DNA of 64,000 bases from Streptomyces noursei ATCC 11455 (GTDB taxonomy: Bacteria; Actinomycetota; Actinomycetes; Streptomycetales; Streptomycetaceae): positions 1,364,001-1,428,000 of the forward strand of contig NZ_CP011533.1 in NCBI RefSeq assembly GCF_001704275.1, in the 5' to 3' direction. Below the pieces are notes generated by a model. The model did not search any database. It saw only the letters and a program-made list of their open reading frames with translations, and was not told the DNA's origin. This document shows, one piece after another, positions 26,084 to 34,423 of this stretch. Positions within the stretch are counted from its first letter, which is position 1. Each line of letters begins with the position of its first letter. The position numbers and the translations under genes were made by a program.

Positions 26084-26848
26084 ATGTCCGCCGCGTCACC
26101 ACTGGCCGCGTGTCTGCGTCCGGTGCGGGCCGTGGTCTTCGACACCGACGGGGTGCTCACCGACTCCGCCCGGATGCACGCCGCGGCCTGGCAGGAGGCG
26201 TTCGACGCCTGTCTGGCGGCCGCGGGCGGGCAGCGGCCGTTCGACCCGGTCGACGACTACCTCCGGCACGTGGACGGCCGGTCCAGGCTGGACGGCGCCG
26301 CCGCGTTCCTGGCCTCCCGGGGGCTGGCGCTGCCGCCCGGCTCCCCCGGTGACGCGCCGGGCACCGGCACCGTGGCGGCGGTCGCGGCCCGTAAGGACGA
26401 GGTGTTCCGGGCGCTGCTGCGGGAGCGGGGGGCCGCCGTGTGGCCGGGCAGTGTGCGGCTGGTGCACGCGCTGCGCGGGGAGGGGATCCCGTGTGCCGCG
26501 GTGTCCGCGTCCCGGCACGCCACCGAGCTGCTGACCCGGGCCGGACTGCTCGGGCTGTTCCGGGCGGTGGTGGACGGCAACGAGGCGGCGCGGCTGGGGC
26601 TGCCGGGCAAACCGGACCCGGCGCTGTTCGCGGAGGCGGCCCGGCGGCTGGCCGTCCCGCCCCGGGAGGCGGCCGTGGTGGAGGACGCCACCGCCGGGGT
26701 CGAGGCCGGCCGGCGCGGCGGATTCGGCCTGGTCGTGGGCGTCGACCGGAGCGGCACCCCGGGGCACGCGGCCGCGCTGCGCCGCCACGGCGCCGACGTG
26801 GTGGTCACCGACCCCGGCGATCTGCTGGCCCCCGGGACGGCCCCATGA
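26084..26848 (+). CDS. HAD-superfamily hydrolase, beta-phosphoglucomutase type
   Basis: 254 residues from the ATG at 26084. Motif I is VVFDTDGVLTDSA: the expected second Asp of DxD is present, with Thr between. The cap domain follows, then the SASRHATELL motif II region, GKPDPALF and VVEDATAGVEAG. This is the beta-phosphoglucomutase/phosphatase subgroup. It overlaps the GH65 phosphorylase gene by four bases (ATGA), and the pair fits the classic route: phosphorolysis to beta-glucose-1-phosphate, then isomerisation to glucose-6-phosphate. Together the two genes equal the HAD and GH65 parts of mycobacterial OtsB1 (Rv2006). Confidence 0.88.
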   Translation: MSAASPLAACLRPVRAVVFDTDGVLTDSARMHAAAWQEAFDACLAAAGGQRPFDPVDDYLRHVDGRSRLDGAAAFLASRGLALPPGSPGDAPGTGTVAAVAARKDEVFRALLRERGAAVWPGSVRLVHALRGEGIPCAAVSASRHATELLTRAGLLGLFRAVVDGNEAARLGLPGKPDPALFAEAARRLAVPPREAAVVEDATAGVEAGRRGGFGLVVGVDRSGTPGHAAALRRHGADVVVTDPGDLLAPGTAP

Positions 26849-29250
26849 CGGCGCCGGCCTGGACCTGGACGTACGAGGGGTACGACCCCGAGGAGGAGCG
26901 GCTGCGGGAGGCGCTGTGCACGCTGGGCAACGGCCGGTTCGCCACCCGCGGCGCCGCCCCGGAGGCGCCGCGCGGCCCCGCGCACTACCCGGGCACCTAC
27001 GCGGCCGGCGTCTACAACCGGCTGACGTCCACCGTCGCCGGCCGCCGGGTGGAGAACGAGGACCTGGTCAACCTGCCCGACTGGCTGCCGCTGCGCTACC
27101 GCATCCGCCCCGCGGACGCCGCCGGCCCCGGCCCCTGGCTCTCGCCCGACCACCCGCAGCTCACCGGCCACCGCCGGACGCTGGACCTGCGCCGCGGCAC
27201 CCTGACCCGCTGGTCGTCCTACGAGGACGGCGCCGGGCGGCGGCTGACCGTCACCGAACGCCGTGTGGTGCACATGGCCGAGCCCGATCTCGCCGTCCAG
27301 CGCGCGGTGTTCACCGCCGAGGGCTGGGCCGGGGAGGTGGAGGTCGAGGCGGGGCTGGACGGCGACGTCCGCAACACCGGGGTGGCCCGGTACCGCGAGC
27401 TGGCCGACACCCATCTCACCGACTGGGAGACCGGTTCCGCCGACGACGGCGTGTGCTGGCTGCGCTGCCGCACCGTCGCCTCCGGCATCACCGTCGCGCT
27501 GGCCGCCCGGATCCGCGCCGCGCCGCGCGGCGGCACCGCCCGCACCGCCCTCGCGGCCCGCACGGCCCGGCGGGTGCTCACCGTCCCGGTCCGGCCGGGT
27601 ACCCCGGCGACCGTCGACAAGACGGTGGCGTTGCACACCTCCCGGGACCGGGCCCGCACGGCGCCTCTCCCGGCCGCCCTGGAGGCGGTCCGCCGCGCGC
27701 CGGCCGTCCCCCGGCTGCTGGCCTCGCACCACCGCGCCTGGCAGCACCTGTGGCGGCAGGTGCGGGTGGACGTCCCGGGCGAGGCCGGCCGGATCCTGCG
27801 GCTGCACGTCTTCCACGTGCTGCAGACCCTCTCCCCGCACACCGCGCGACTCGACGTCGGGGTGCCGGCGCGCGGCCTGCACGGCGAGGCGTACCGGGGG
27901 CACGTCTTCTGGGACGAACTGTTCGTGCTGCCGTTCTTGAACCTGCACTTCCCGGAGGTGTCCCGGGCACTGCTGGACTACCGGCACCGGCGGCTGCCGG
28001 CGGCCCGCCGGGCGGCGCGCGAGGCGGGTCGGGCGGGCGCGATGTACCCGTGGCAGAGCGGCAGCGACGGCCGCGAGGAGACCCAGCGGCTGCACCTCAA
28101 TCCGCGCTCGGGCCGCTGGCTGCCGGACCATTCGCACCTCCAGCACCATGTCGGCTCGGCGATCGCCTACAACGTGTGGCAGTACTGGCAGGCCAGCGGC
28201 GACACCGCGTTCCTGCACACCAAGGGCGCGGAGATGCTGCTGGAGGTCGCCCGCTTCTGGGCGGCGAGCGCGGACTGGGACCCGGCGCTGGAGCGCTACC
28301 GCATCCGCGGGGTGGTCGGCCCGGACGAGTACCACGACGGCTATCCGGAAGCCGACCGGCCGGGCCTGGACGACAACGCCTACACCAACGTCACCGCGGC
28401 CTGGGTGCTGACCCGGGCGCTGGACCTGTGCCGGACGCTGCCGGAGGGACGCCGGCGGCCGCTGTTCGAGCGGCTGGCGCTGTCCCACGACGAGCGGCAG
28501 CACTGGGACGACCTCGCACACCGGCTGTACGTGCCGTTCCACCGGGGCGTGATCAGCCAGTTCGCGGGCTACGGGCAGCTGGCCGAGCTCGACTGGGCGG
28601 GCTACCGCGCCCGCTACGGCGACATCCGGCGGCTGGACCGGATCCTGGAGGCGGAGGGCGACACCGTCAACCGCTACCAGGCGTCCAAACAGGCCGACGT
28701 GCTGATGCTGGGCTATCTCTTCTCGCCCTCCGAACTGGCCGGCATGCTCGGCCAGTTGGGCTACCTCCTCGACGACGATGTCTGGCGGGCGACCGTCGAC
28801 CACTATCTGCACCGCACCTGCCACGGCTCGACGCTGAGTGCCGTGGTCCACGCCTGGGTGCTGGCGCGGGTGCGCCGGGACGACGCCTGGACGTACTGCG
28901 CGGAGGCGCTCACCGGCGACATCGCGGACGTCCAGGGCGGCACCACCGCGGAGGGCATCCACCTGGGCGCGATGGCCGGCACCCTCGATTTCGTGCAGCG
29001 CGGGATGACCGGCCTGGAGACCCGGGAGCGCGCCCTGTGGCTGGATCCGGCGCCACTCCCCCAGCTCTCCAAGTTCGGCGTGCGGATCCGCTACCGCCGC
29101 CATCGGGACATCGACCTGCGGATCCGCACCGATCGGGTGCGGATCACCGTGCCGGAGTCCGCGCACGCCGCGGTCCGGGTCCGGCTGCGCGGCCGACCGT
29201 TCACCGTCGCCCCGGGAACGACCCGCCGCATCGACCTCCCCGACGACTGA
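26845..29250 (+). CDS. Glycoside hydrolase family 65 phosphorylase
   Basis: 801 residues from the ATG at 26845. An N-terminal beta-sandwich (to about residue 270) precedes an (alpha/alpha)6 barrel. The general acid is Glu495 in VGPDEYHDG. The phosphate-binding area is YQASKQADVLML and HGSTLSAVVHAWV, which marks phosphorylases rather than hydrolases. The substrate (maltose, trehalose, kojibiose or nigerose) cannot be decided from sequence alone. It is translationally coupled to the HAD gene. It probably mobilises a stored disaccharide while conserving the bond energy as glucose-1-phosphate, useful under energy stress. Confidence 0.9.
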   Translation: MTAPAWTWTYEGYDPEEERLREALCTLGNGRFATRGAAPEAPRGPAHYPGTYAAGVYNRLTSTVAGRRVENEDLVNLPDWLPLRYRIRPADAAGPGPWLSPDHPQLTGHRRTLDLRRGTLTRWSSYEDGAGRRLTVTERRVVHMAEPDLAVQRAVFTAEGWAGEVEVEAGLDGDVRNTGVARYRELADTHLTDWETGSADDGVCWLRCRTVASGITVALAARIRAAPRGGTARTALAARTARRVLTVPVRPGTPATVDKTVALHTSRDRARTAPLPAALEAVRRAPAVPRLLASHHRAWQHLWRQVRVDVPGEAGRILRLHVFHVLQTLSPHTARLDVGVPARGLHGEAYRGHVFWDELFVLPFLNLHFPEVSRALLDYRHRRLPAARRAAREAGRAGAMYPWQSGSDGREETQRLHLNPRSGRWLPDHSHLQHHVGSAIAYNVWQYWQASGDTAFLHTKGAEMLLEVARFWAASADWDPALERYRIRGVVGPDEYHDGYPEADRPGLDDNAYTNVTAAWVLTRALDLCRTLPEGRRRPLFERLALSHDERQHWDDLAHRLYVPFHRGVISQFAGYGQLAELDWAGYRARYGDIRRLDRILEAEGDTVNRYQASKQADVLMLGYLFSPSELAGMLGQLGYLLDDDVWRATVDHYLHRTCHGSTLSAVVHAWVLARVRRDDAWTYCAEALTGDIADVQGGTTAEGIHLGAMAGTLDFVQRGMTGLETRERALWLDPAPLPQLSKFGVRIRYRRHRDIDLRIRTDRVRITVPESAHAAVRVRLRGRPFTVAPGTTRRIDLPDD

Positions 29251-29254
29251 CCCG

Positions 29255-29280
29255 ACCGTCGACCACCGCGGCTCGACGGT
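29255..29280. terminator. Hairpin between convergent genes
   Basis: ACCGTCGA (29255-29262) pairs perfectly with TCGACGGT (29273-29280) around a 10-base loop, between the stops of the GH65 and permease genes. Confidence 0.55.
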
Positions 29281-29284
29281 GGCG

Positions 29285-30763
29285 TCAATCGGGCTGGGGC
29301 AGCGGAGTTCCCGCCCCGGCCGCCGCCGCGGCCGGATCCGCCCGGCGCAGATACTCCTCGCTGATCCGCTTCGGCCCGAACGGCCACTCCCGCTCGTGGC
29401 GGGCCCAGCCCAGGAACGCCACCAGCCCCGCCGCGACCCAGGCCAGCGACCATTCGACGGGGTGCCGGCCGGGGGCGTTGCGGTCCGCGTAGCCGTAGAT
29501 CACCAGCCAGCCGACCAACGCGATCAGGCTCGGCAGCGGGTAGAGCCACATCCGGTAGGGGCGGCGCAGCGCCGGCTGCCGGCGCCGCAGCACGGTGACC
29601 GCCGCGATCTGGGCCAGCGACTGCACCAGCACCATCACCGTGGTGAGCAGCTGGATGACGGTCGTCAGGTCGGTGTGCCGGCCCAGGAGGAAGCCCGCCG
29701 CCATGATGCCGCCCATGGTCAGCAGCCCCAGGACGGGGAAGCGGTGGCGGGGGTGCAGCGTGCCGTACGGGCGGAAGAACACCCGGTCCCGGGCGGCGTC
29801 GTAGGGGACCCGGGAGCCGCCCAGCAGCCCGGTCATGACGGAGGTGACAGCGGTGACGAGGATGAGCACGGTGACGGCTTCGGCGGCGGTCCGGCCCCAG
29901 GCGCGTTCCAGGACGGCGGAGGCGACCGAGGAGCCGGCGGTGCTGTGCGGGTCGAGCATCTCGCGCCAGTCGACGACACCGAGGGTGCCGATCTGGAGCA
30001 GCAGGTAGATCGCCATGATGCCGAGGATGGAGAAGAGGATGGCCCGCGGCAGGGTGCGGCCCGGCCGCTTGATCTCGGCGCCCATGTAGGCGGTGGTGTT
30101 GTAGCCGAGGTAGTCGTAGATGCCGATGGTGAGTCCGCCGGCGAACCCGACCCAGAAGTGACTGGCCGTCAGTTCCACCGCGTGCGCCGGGTAGGTGAAG
30201 GCCCGCTCCAGGCTGAAGTGGGTGAACGCCGCGAGGACGACCAGGCCGACAGCGGCGATCATCACCGTCCACAGCACGACGGTGAGCCGGGCGATGCGCT
30301 CCACCCGGCGCCAGAGCAGCACCACGATGCCGACCGTGACGACCAGTCCGACCACGTCCCCCTGCGCCTGGCTCATCCCCGGCCACAGATAGCCCAGGTA
30401 CTGCACGAAACCGATCACGCCGGTGGACATCCCGAGCGGGATGAACAGCATCGCCGTCCACACGAACAGAAACGGCATCAACTTCCCGGTCCGGTACTGG
30501 AACGCCTGCCGCAGATACACGTAACTGCCGCCCGCCCCCGGCAGCGACGCCCCCAACTCCGCCCACACCAGCCCATCGGCGAGCGCCAACACCGCACCCG
30601 CCACGAACCCGATCACCGCCTGCGGCCCGCCGAACGCCGTCACCATCAACGGAATGGTCACGAACGGCCCGATGCCGCACATCTGGCTCATGTTGATCGC
30701 GATGGCCTGCAACAACCCGATCCGGCGGACGAAACCCGCCCTCTCCCCCAGCAGGTCCGGCAT
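29285..30763 (-). CDS. APC family amino acid permease
   Basis: 492 residues. About twelve hydrophobic helices are visible, starting with GLLQAIAINMSQMCGIGPF, the helix-1 unwound motif of APC transporters, followed by ELGASLPGAGGSYVYLRQAF in helix 3. The C-terminus is hydrophilic and Ala/Pro-rich. It imports or exchanges amino acids or polyamines; specificity cannot be read. It stands alone between convergent GH65 and the YigZ gene. Confidence 0.88.
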   Translation of the reverse strand: MPDLLGERAGFVRRIGLLQAIAINMSQMCGIGPFVTIPLMVTAFGGPQAVIGFVAGAVLALADGLVWAELGASLPGAGGSYVYLRQAFQYRTGKLMPFLFVWTAMLFIPLGMSTGVIGFVQYLGYLWPGMSQAQGDVVGLVVTVGIVVLLWRRVERIARLTVVLWTVMIAAVGLVVLAAFTHFSLERAFTYPAHAVELTASHFWVGFAGGLTIGIYDYLGYNTTAYMGAEIKRPGRTLPRAILFSILGIMAIYLLLQIGTLGVVDWREMLDPHSTAGSSVASAVLERAWGRTAAEAVTVLILVTAVTSVMTGLLGGSRVPYDAARDRVFFRPYGTLHPRHRFPVLGLLTMGGIMAAGFLLGRHTDLTTVIQLLTTVMVLVQSLAQIAAVTVLRRRQPALRRPYRMWLYPLPSLIALVGWLVIYGYADRNAPGRHPVEWSLAWVAAGLVAFLGWARHEREWPFGPKRISEEYLRRADPAAAAAGAGTPLPQPD

Positions 30764-30910
30764 GCCTCAAGCCCCTTCCCCCGCCGGCGCACCCGCCGGC
30801 CGCGGCCCGTTCCGCGGGACCCCAGGCTGACACGCCGGCCACCACCACGCACCGGTCCGGACCGAACCCGTCGCACCCCGGCGTCTGCCACCGGACGGCC
30901 GACCCGCCGC

Positions 30911-31537
30911 CTACACCTCCCCGTACGCCTCCCCGCCGAGCTCCAACCGGGCCGTACCGGCCGTGGTGTCCGCCAGCCAGGCCCGGAAGCCCCCCAGGTC
31001 CGCCTCCGGGAGCCCCACCTCGATGTGGACCTCGGCCCCGTAGGTCACCTCGCGCACCGCCCGCCCCGTGGTGCGCAGGTCGTTCTCCAGTCGGCCCGCG
31101 CGCTGGTGGTCCACGGTGACCGTCACCAGTCGGAACCGCTGCCGGGTGACCGTGCCCAGCGCGTCCAGCGCCTCGCCGACCACGCCCCCGTAGGCGCGGA
31201 TCAGACCGCCCGCCCCCAGTTTGATGCCGCCGAAGTACCGCGTGACCACCGCGACCACATAGCGCATCTCCCGCCGCACCAGCATCTGCAGCATCGGCAC
31301 CCCGGCCGTACCGCCTGGTTCGCCGTCGTCACTGGCCTTCTGCACTCCGCCGTCGGCCCCCAGGACGTACGCGAAGCAGTGGTGCCGGGCGGTCGGGTGC
31401 TCCTTGCGGATGCGCGCGATGAAGTCCTGGGCCTCCTCCTCCGTCGCCACCGGCGCGAGCGCACAGAGGAAGCGGGACTTGTTGATCTCGATCTCGTGGA
31501 CACCCTCACGGGCCAGCGTCCGGTACTGCTCCTGCAT
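30911..31537 (-). CDS. YigZ/IMPACT family protein
   Basis: 208 residues. The N-terminal UPF0029 domain has SRFLCALAPVATEEEAQDFI and HHCFAYVLGADGGVQKASDD followed by GEPGGTAGVPML, the hallmark of YigZ and the eukaryotic translation regulator IMPACT. A C-terminal DUF1949 domain (about 140-205) has an EF-G-like fold. Bacterial function is unclear; a ribosome-related role is suspected. Confidence 0.9.
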   Translation of the reverse strand: MQEQYRTLAREGVHEIEINKSRFLCALAPVATEEEAQDFIARIRKEHPTARHHCFAYVLGADGGVQKASDDGEPGGTAGVPMLQMLVRREMRYVVAVVTRYFGGIKLGAGGLIRAYGGVVGEALDALGTVTRQRFRLVTVTVDHQRAGRLENDLRTTGRAVREVTYGAEVHIEVGLPEADLGGFRAWLADTTAGTARLELGGEAYGEV

Positions 31538-31786
31538 CCGACCAGCCTAGAACCTTCTCCACCGCCGCCGGACGGGGCGGTCCCGCCACCCCGCGCCCCG
31601 CGCCGCGCTGCGGTGTCCGCCGTACGGGCGCAGTGCGCACCGCCGGGCGGCGTATCCGGGCCGTCCGCACGGTGCGTCGGGGAGACGTCCGCCGCGCCCA
31701 TGGGCACTGTGACCCAAGCGGGACCCGGCGCCTCACGGAGCCACGGGGCCCGGCGGGAACGGAACGGCGGCTCGGCGGAGGGCTTC

Positions 31787-32566
31787 ATGGACGACAGCAC
31801 ACAGGCGGCGATGACGGCCGGCGCTCCGGTGACCGGCGAGGAAATGCCGGTGCCGCCCCCGGAGGTCGTCGAGGCGGCCCGCCAGGCACCGGACCACTGG
31901 CTGGCCATGGTGGACCTGACCTGGTCCGGTGAGGACGCACCACCGCTGTGGGCGGTGGTCGGGCAGTGGCGGTCCGGCCCGGACGGCGAGATCGAGGAGT
32001 GGCGGGACAACCCGGAGTACCGCCCGTCGCCGCAGATGCTGGACTGGGCGGACCCCACCGACGCCGTGGACCGCGCGGTGCAGCTGTCCGCCACCGGATA
32101 CGGCCCGGAGCAGGCGGTCTACGAGGAGCTGGCGCGGGCGGAGCTCTCCTTCCTGGTCACCGCGACCGGCGCGCCCCTGGCCGCGGCGTCCCCCGAGGGC
32201 GCCCCGGTCGTCCCCGTCTACACCTCCGTCGCGCACCTGGAATCGGCCGGCCGGCTGTGCTACGACCGGCGGCCGGCGGCCGAACTCGTCGAGCAACTGC
32301 CGCCCGGCCACACCCTCTACGTCAACCCGTCCGGCCCGGTGAGCATGGTCGTGGAGCCCGACCAGTTGCGTGCGGCGCTGGCCGCCGCGGGCGGCGCCGA
32401 GGCCGGGCGGCACACCCGGGAGGTCGCCCCCGCCACCGCGCTGCGGCCGGGCACCGGCGCCGGCGCACCCGAGCCGGTGACCGGCGGCCGGGCGATCGGC
32501 AAGCCGGCCCGCTCCGCGACGACCGGCAACGTCGTCGGCGCCGGCCTGGCCCGCGGCACCGGCTGA
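31787..32566 (+). CDS. Type VII secretion-associated/SseB-like protein
   Basis: 259 residues from the ATG at 31787, preceded by CGGAGGG. The first half carries a conserved streptomycete block (VVGQWRSGPDGEIEEWRDNP then YRPSPQMLDW and DPTDAVDRAVQLSATGYGP). The second half is an SseB-like domain (VVPVYTSVAHL to HTLYVNPSGPVSMVVEPDQL). The last 50 residues are low complexity. Homologues are annotated as type VII secretion-associated, but no Esx, EccC or other secretion gene is in the window, so this copy is an orphan. A clear terminator follows. Confidence 0.75.
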   Translation: MDDSTQAAMTAGAPVTGEEMPVPPPEVVEAARQAPDHWLAMVDLTWSGEDAPPLWAVVGQWRSGPDGEIEEWRDNPEYRPSPQMLDWADPTDAVDRAVQLSATGYGPEQAVYEELARAELSFLVTATGAPLAAASPEGAPVVPVYTSVAHLESAGRLCYDRRPAAELVEQLPPGHTLYVNPSGPVSMVVEPDQLRAALAAAGGAEAGRHTREVAPATALRPGTGAGAPEPVTGGRAIGKPARSATTGNVVGAGLARGTG

Positions 32567-32581
32567 CCCGCCCCCTGAACC

Positions 32582-32613
32582 CGCCCCGCCCGTCTTCCCC
32601 TTCGGGCGGGGCG
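32582..32613 (+). terminator. 11-bp hairpin terminator
   Basis: CGCCCCGCCCG (32582-32592) pairs perfectly with CGGGCGGGGCG (32603-32613) around a 10-base pyrimidine loop; TCTCGCT follows. It begins 15 bases after the stop of the SseB-like gene. Confidence 0.8.
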
Positions 32614-32713
32614 TCTCGCTGTCCGCCGGCCGAACGCATCGCGGCGCGTCCGGAATGTTCGGAGCCCGCCGCCCGTTGTGACGGACCGGGACCAGGGACG
32701 ACAGGAGACGCCC

Positions 32714-33121
32714 ATGCACGCCGACCAGGCGACCATCCGCAGGATCCTCACCGAGCTCGGCGACACCTGGGCGGTGGTGGGGCTGTCCGCCAACCAGCAG
32801 CGCGCCGCCTACGGCGTCGCCGAGACCCTCCAGCGCTACGGCAAGCGGATCGTGCCGGTGCACCCCAAGGCCGAGACCGTGCACGGGGAGGTGGGGTACC
32901 CGTCCCTGGAGGCCGTCCCCTTCACGATCGACGTGGTGGACGTCTTCGTGCGCAGCGAACTCGCCGGTGCCGTCGCCGACGAGGCCGTCGCCGTCGGTGC
33001 CCAGGCCGTCTGGTTCCAGCTCGGCGTCATCGACGACGACGCCGCCCACCGCACCCGCGGCGCCGGCCTCGCCATGGTGATGAACCGCTGCCCGGCGATC
33101 GAGATACCTCGTTTGGGCTGA
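32714..33121 (+). CDS. CoA-binding domain protein (YccU type)
   Basis: 135 residues from the ATG at 32714 (GGAGA upstream). It is a single CoA_binding Rossmann-like domain: TWAVVGLSANQQRAAYGVA forms the nucleotide loop, then RIVPVHPKAETVHGEVGYPS, VVDVFVRSE and AVWFQLGVID, with Cys in MNRCPAIE. These small proteins bind coenzyme A and are linked to redox or cap-like protein modification. Stand-alone gene; function not known in detail. Confidence 0.88.
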   Translation: MHADQATIRRILTELGDTWAVVGLSANQQRAAYGVAETLQRYGKRIVPVHPKAETVHGEVGYPSLEAVPFTIDVVDVFVRSELAGAVADEAVAVGAQAVWFQLGVIDDDAAHRTRGAGLAMVMNRCPAIEIPRLG

Positions 33122-33170
33122 GCCCGGGGTGGCCGGCCCTGCCCCATCGGACACGCCCTAGCATGTCGAC

Positions 33171-33680
33171 ATGATCACGCCACGTGCCGCCCGTCCGGAG
33201 GACGCCGCCGAGCTGGTCCGGCTGCGTCGGCTGATGTATCTGGCCATGAACGGCCGTGACGAGCCCGGCAGTTGGGAGCGGGACGCGGAGGCCGTGGCCC
33301 GCCGGCAGCTGGTCGACCCACAGGCCCGGCTGATCGGTTTCGTGCTGGACGGGGAGCCCGCCGGGTCCGGGGCGGCCGCGCCGCATCTCGCGGCGTGCGC
33401 GCTCGGCCGGATCGACGAGCGGCTGCCGTCCCCGGCCAATCCGACGGGCCGGGTCGGCTTCGTCTTCAACGTCTGCACGGATCCGCGGTATCGGGGCCGG
33501 GGCTACGCCCGGGCGACGACCGAGGCGCTGCTGGCGTGGTTCGCGCGGCACGACATCGGCCGGGTCGATCTGCACGCCACGGACGCCGCCGCTCCGCTCT
33601 ACCGCGGCCTGGGCTTCGCCGAGCACGCCACGCCGCTCTCCCTGGACCTGCGCCGGAGGCCGGGCACCGTGACGGGCTGA
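33171..33680 (+). CDS. GNAT family N-acetyltransferase
   Basis: 169 residues from the ATG at 33171. The fold opens with TPRAARPEDAAELVRLRRLM. The acetyl-CoA binding loop is NVCTDPRYRGRGYARATTEA (Q/RxxGxG/A type), and LHATDAAAPLYRGLGF is the typical closing segment. The substrate is unknown. Convergent with the XRE-cupin gene, with a strong hairpin between. Confidence 0.88.
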   Translation: MITPRAARPEDAAELVRLRRLMYLAMNGRDEPGSWERDAEAVARRQLVDPQARLIGFVLDGEPAGSGAAAPHLAACALGRIDERLPSPANPTGRVGFVFNVCTDPRYRGRGYARATTEALLAWFARHDIGRVDLHATDAAAPLYRGLGFAEHATPLSLDLRRRPGTVTG

Positions 33681-33689
33681 ACGGCCGGC

Positions 33690-33730
33690 GCCGCCCGGCC
33701 GGACGCCACCGCCCGAGCGGGCCGGGCGGC
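33690..33730. terminator. Bidirectional hairpin between convergent genes
   Basis: GCCGCCCGGCC (33690-33700) pairs perfectly with GGCCGGGCGGC (33720-33730); one more C-G pair extends the stem. It fills the gap between the GNAT and XRE-cupin stop codons. Confidence 0.7.
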
Positions 33731-33731
33731 G

Positions 33732-34304
33732 TCAGCGGGCCGCCTGGATGATCACCGACATGGTCATCTCCACCGGCTCCGTGCCGTCGTTGCGGTAACC
33801 GTGCGGGACCTTGGCCTCGAAGGTCGCCGAGGCCCCGGCGGGCACCTCGTGCGTCGCGCCGTCGACGATCAGGGTGAGGGTGCCGGACCGGACGTGCAAC
33901 AGCTCGACGGTGCCCGGCGGATGCGGGTCGGAGGCGCTCTCGTCGCCCGGCATCAGCCGCCAGTCCCACATCTCGAACGGGCCGGGTGCCTCGCCGCCCA
34001 CGAGGAGCGAGGTGTAGCTGCCGGCTTCCGTGGACCACATCCGGACCGCCTGACCCGGTGCCACGATCCGCACCTGCGGGCCCTGTTCGTAGTCGAGGAG
34101 CGTGGTGATGCTGACGCCGAGCGCGTCGGCGATCTTCACGGTGGTGCCCACGCTCGGGTTCGTCCGGGCCTGCTCGATCTGGATGATCATGCCGCGGCTG
34201 ACTCCGGCGCGGGCCGCCAGCGCATCGAGGGTGTAGCCGCGCTCGGTGCGCCAGCGTTTGAGGTTGCGGGCGAGCGCCTGCGTGAGCTGGTCGAGGTCCG
34301 TCAC
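33732..34304 (-). CDS. XRE-family regulator with C-terminal cupin
   Basis: 190 residues from the GTG at 34304; a longer frame reaches 34340 but adds no conserved sequence. An XRE helix-turn-helix (residues about 5-60, GYTLDALAARAGVSRGMIIQ) is followed by a cupin_2 barrel (about 105-185, with PPGTVELLHVRSGTLTLIVD and VPHGYRNDG supplying His/Glu ligands). Such regulators commonly control a neighbouring transporter gene; here the EamA exporter gene is divergent, 119 bp away. Direct repeats in that gap are candidate operators. Confidence 0.88.
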   Translation of the reverse strand: MTDLDQLTQALARNLKRWRTERGYTLDALAARAGVSRGMIIQIEQARTNPSVGTTVKIADALGVSITTLLDYEQGPQVRIVAPGQAVRMWSTEAGSYTSLLVGGEAPGPFEMWDWRLMPGDESASDPHPPGTVELLHVRSGTLTLIVDGATHEVPAGASATFEAKVPHGYRNDGTEPVEMTMSVIIQAAR

Positions 34305-34355
34305 GGTCCGTCCAAGTCGGTGGTCGGGGCGGCAGGTCAATATATTCGCTACCGC

Positions 34356-34412
34356 GGTTCAATTTATTGCACTACGGTGTGGTGTACTTCAGCGTCCGGT
34401 TCACTGTACTGC
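34356..34412. promoter_or_regulatory. Paired 15-bp direct repeats in divergent promoter region
   Basis: GGTTCAATTTATTGC (34356-34370) and GGTTCACTGTACTGC (34398-34412) match at 12 of 15 bases. They are 42 bp apart start to start, about four helical turns. They lie between the XRE-cupin regulator and the EamA gene in a locally AT-rich stretch. The spacing places them on the same DNA face, as expected for two operator half-complexes. Confidence 0.5.
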
Positions 34413-34423
34413 GAGGTTTCTCC

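Noticed and set aside
26257..29166. Long minus-strand frame of about 970 codons
   Set aside because: Antisense to the GH65 and HAD genes, whose motifs and coupling are clear; the antisense protein has no recognisable feature.
29279..31786. Long plus-strand frame running into the SseB-like gene
   Set aside because: It is antisense to the permease and YigZ genes; the real start is the ATG at 31787 with a ribosome site.
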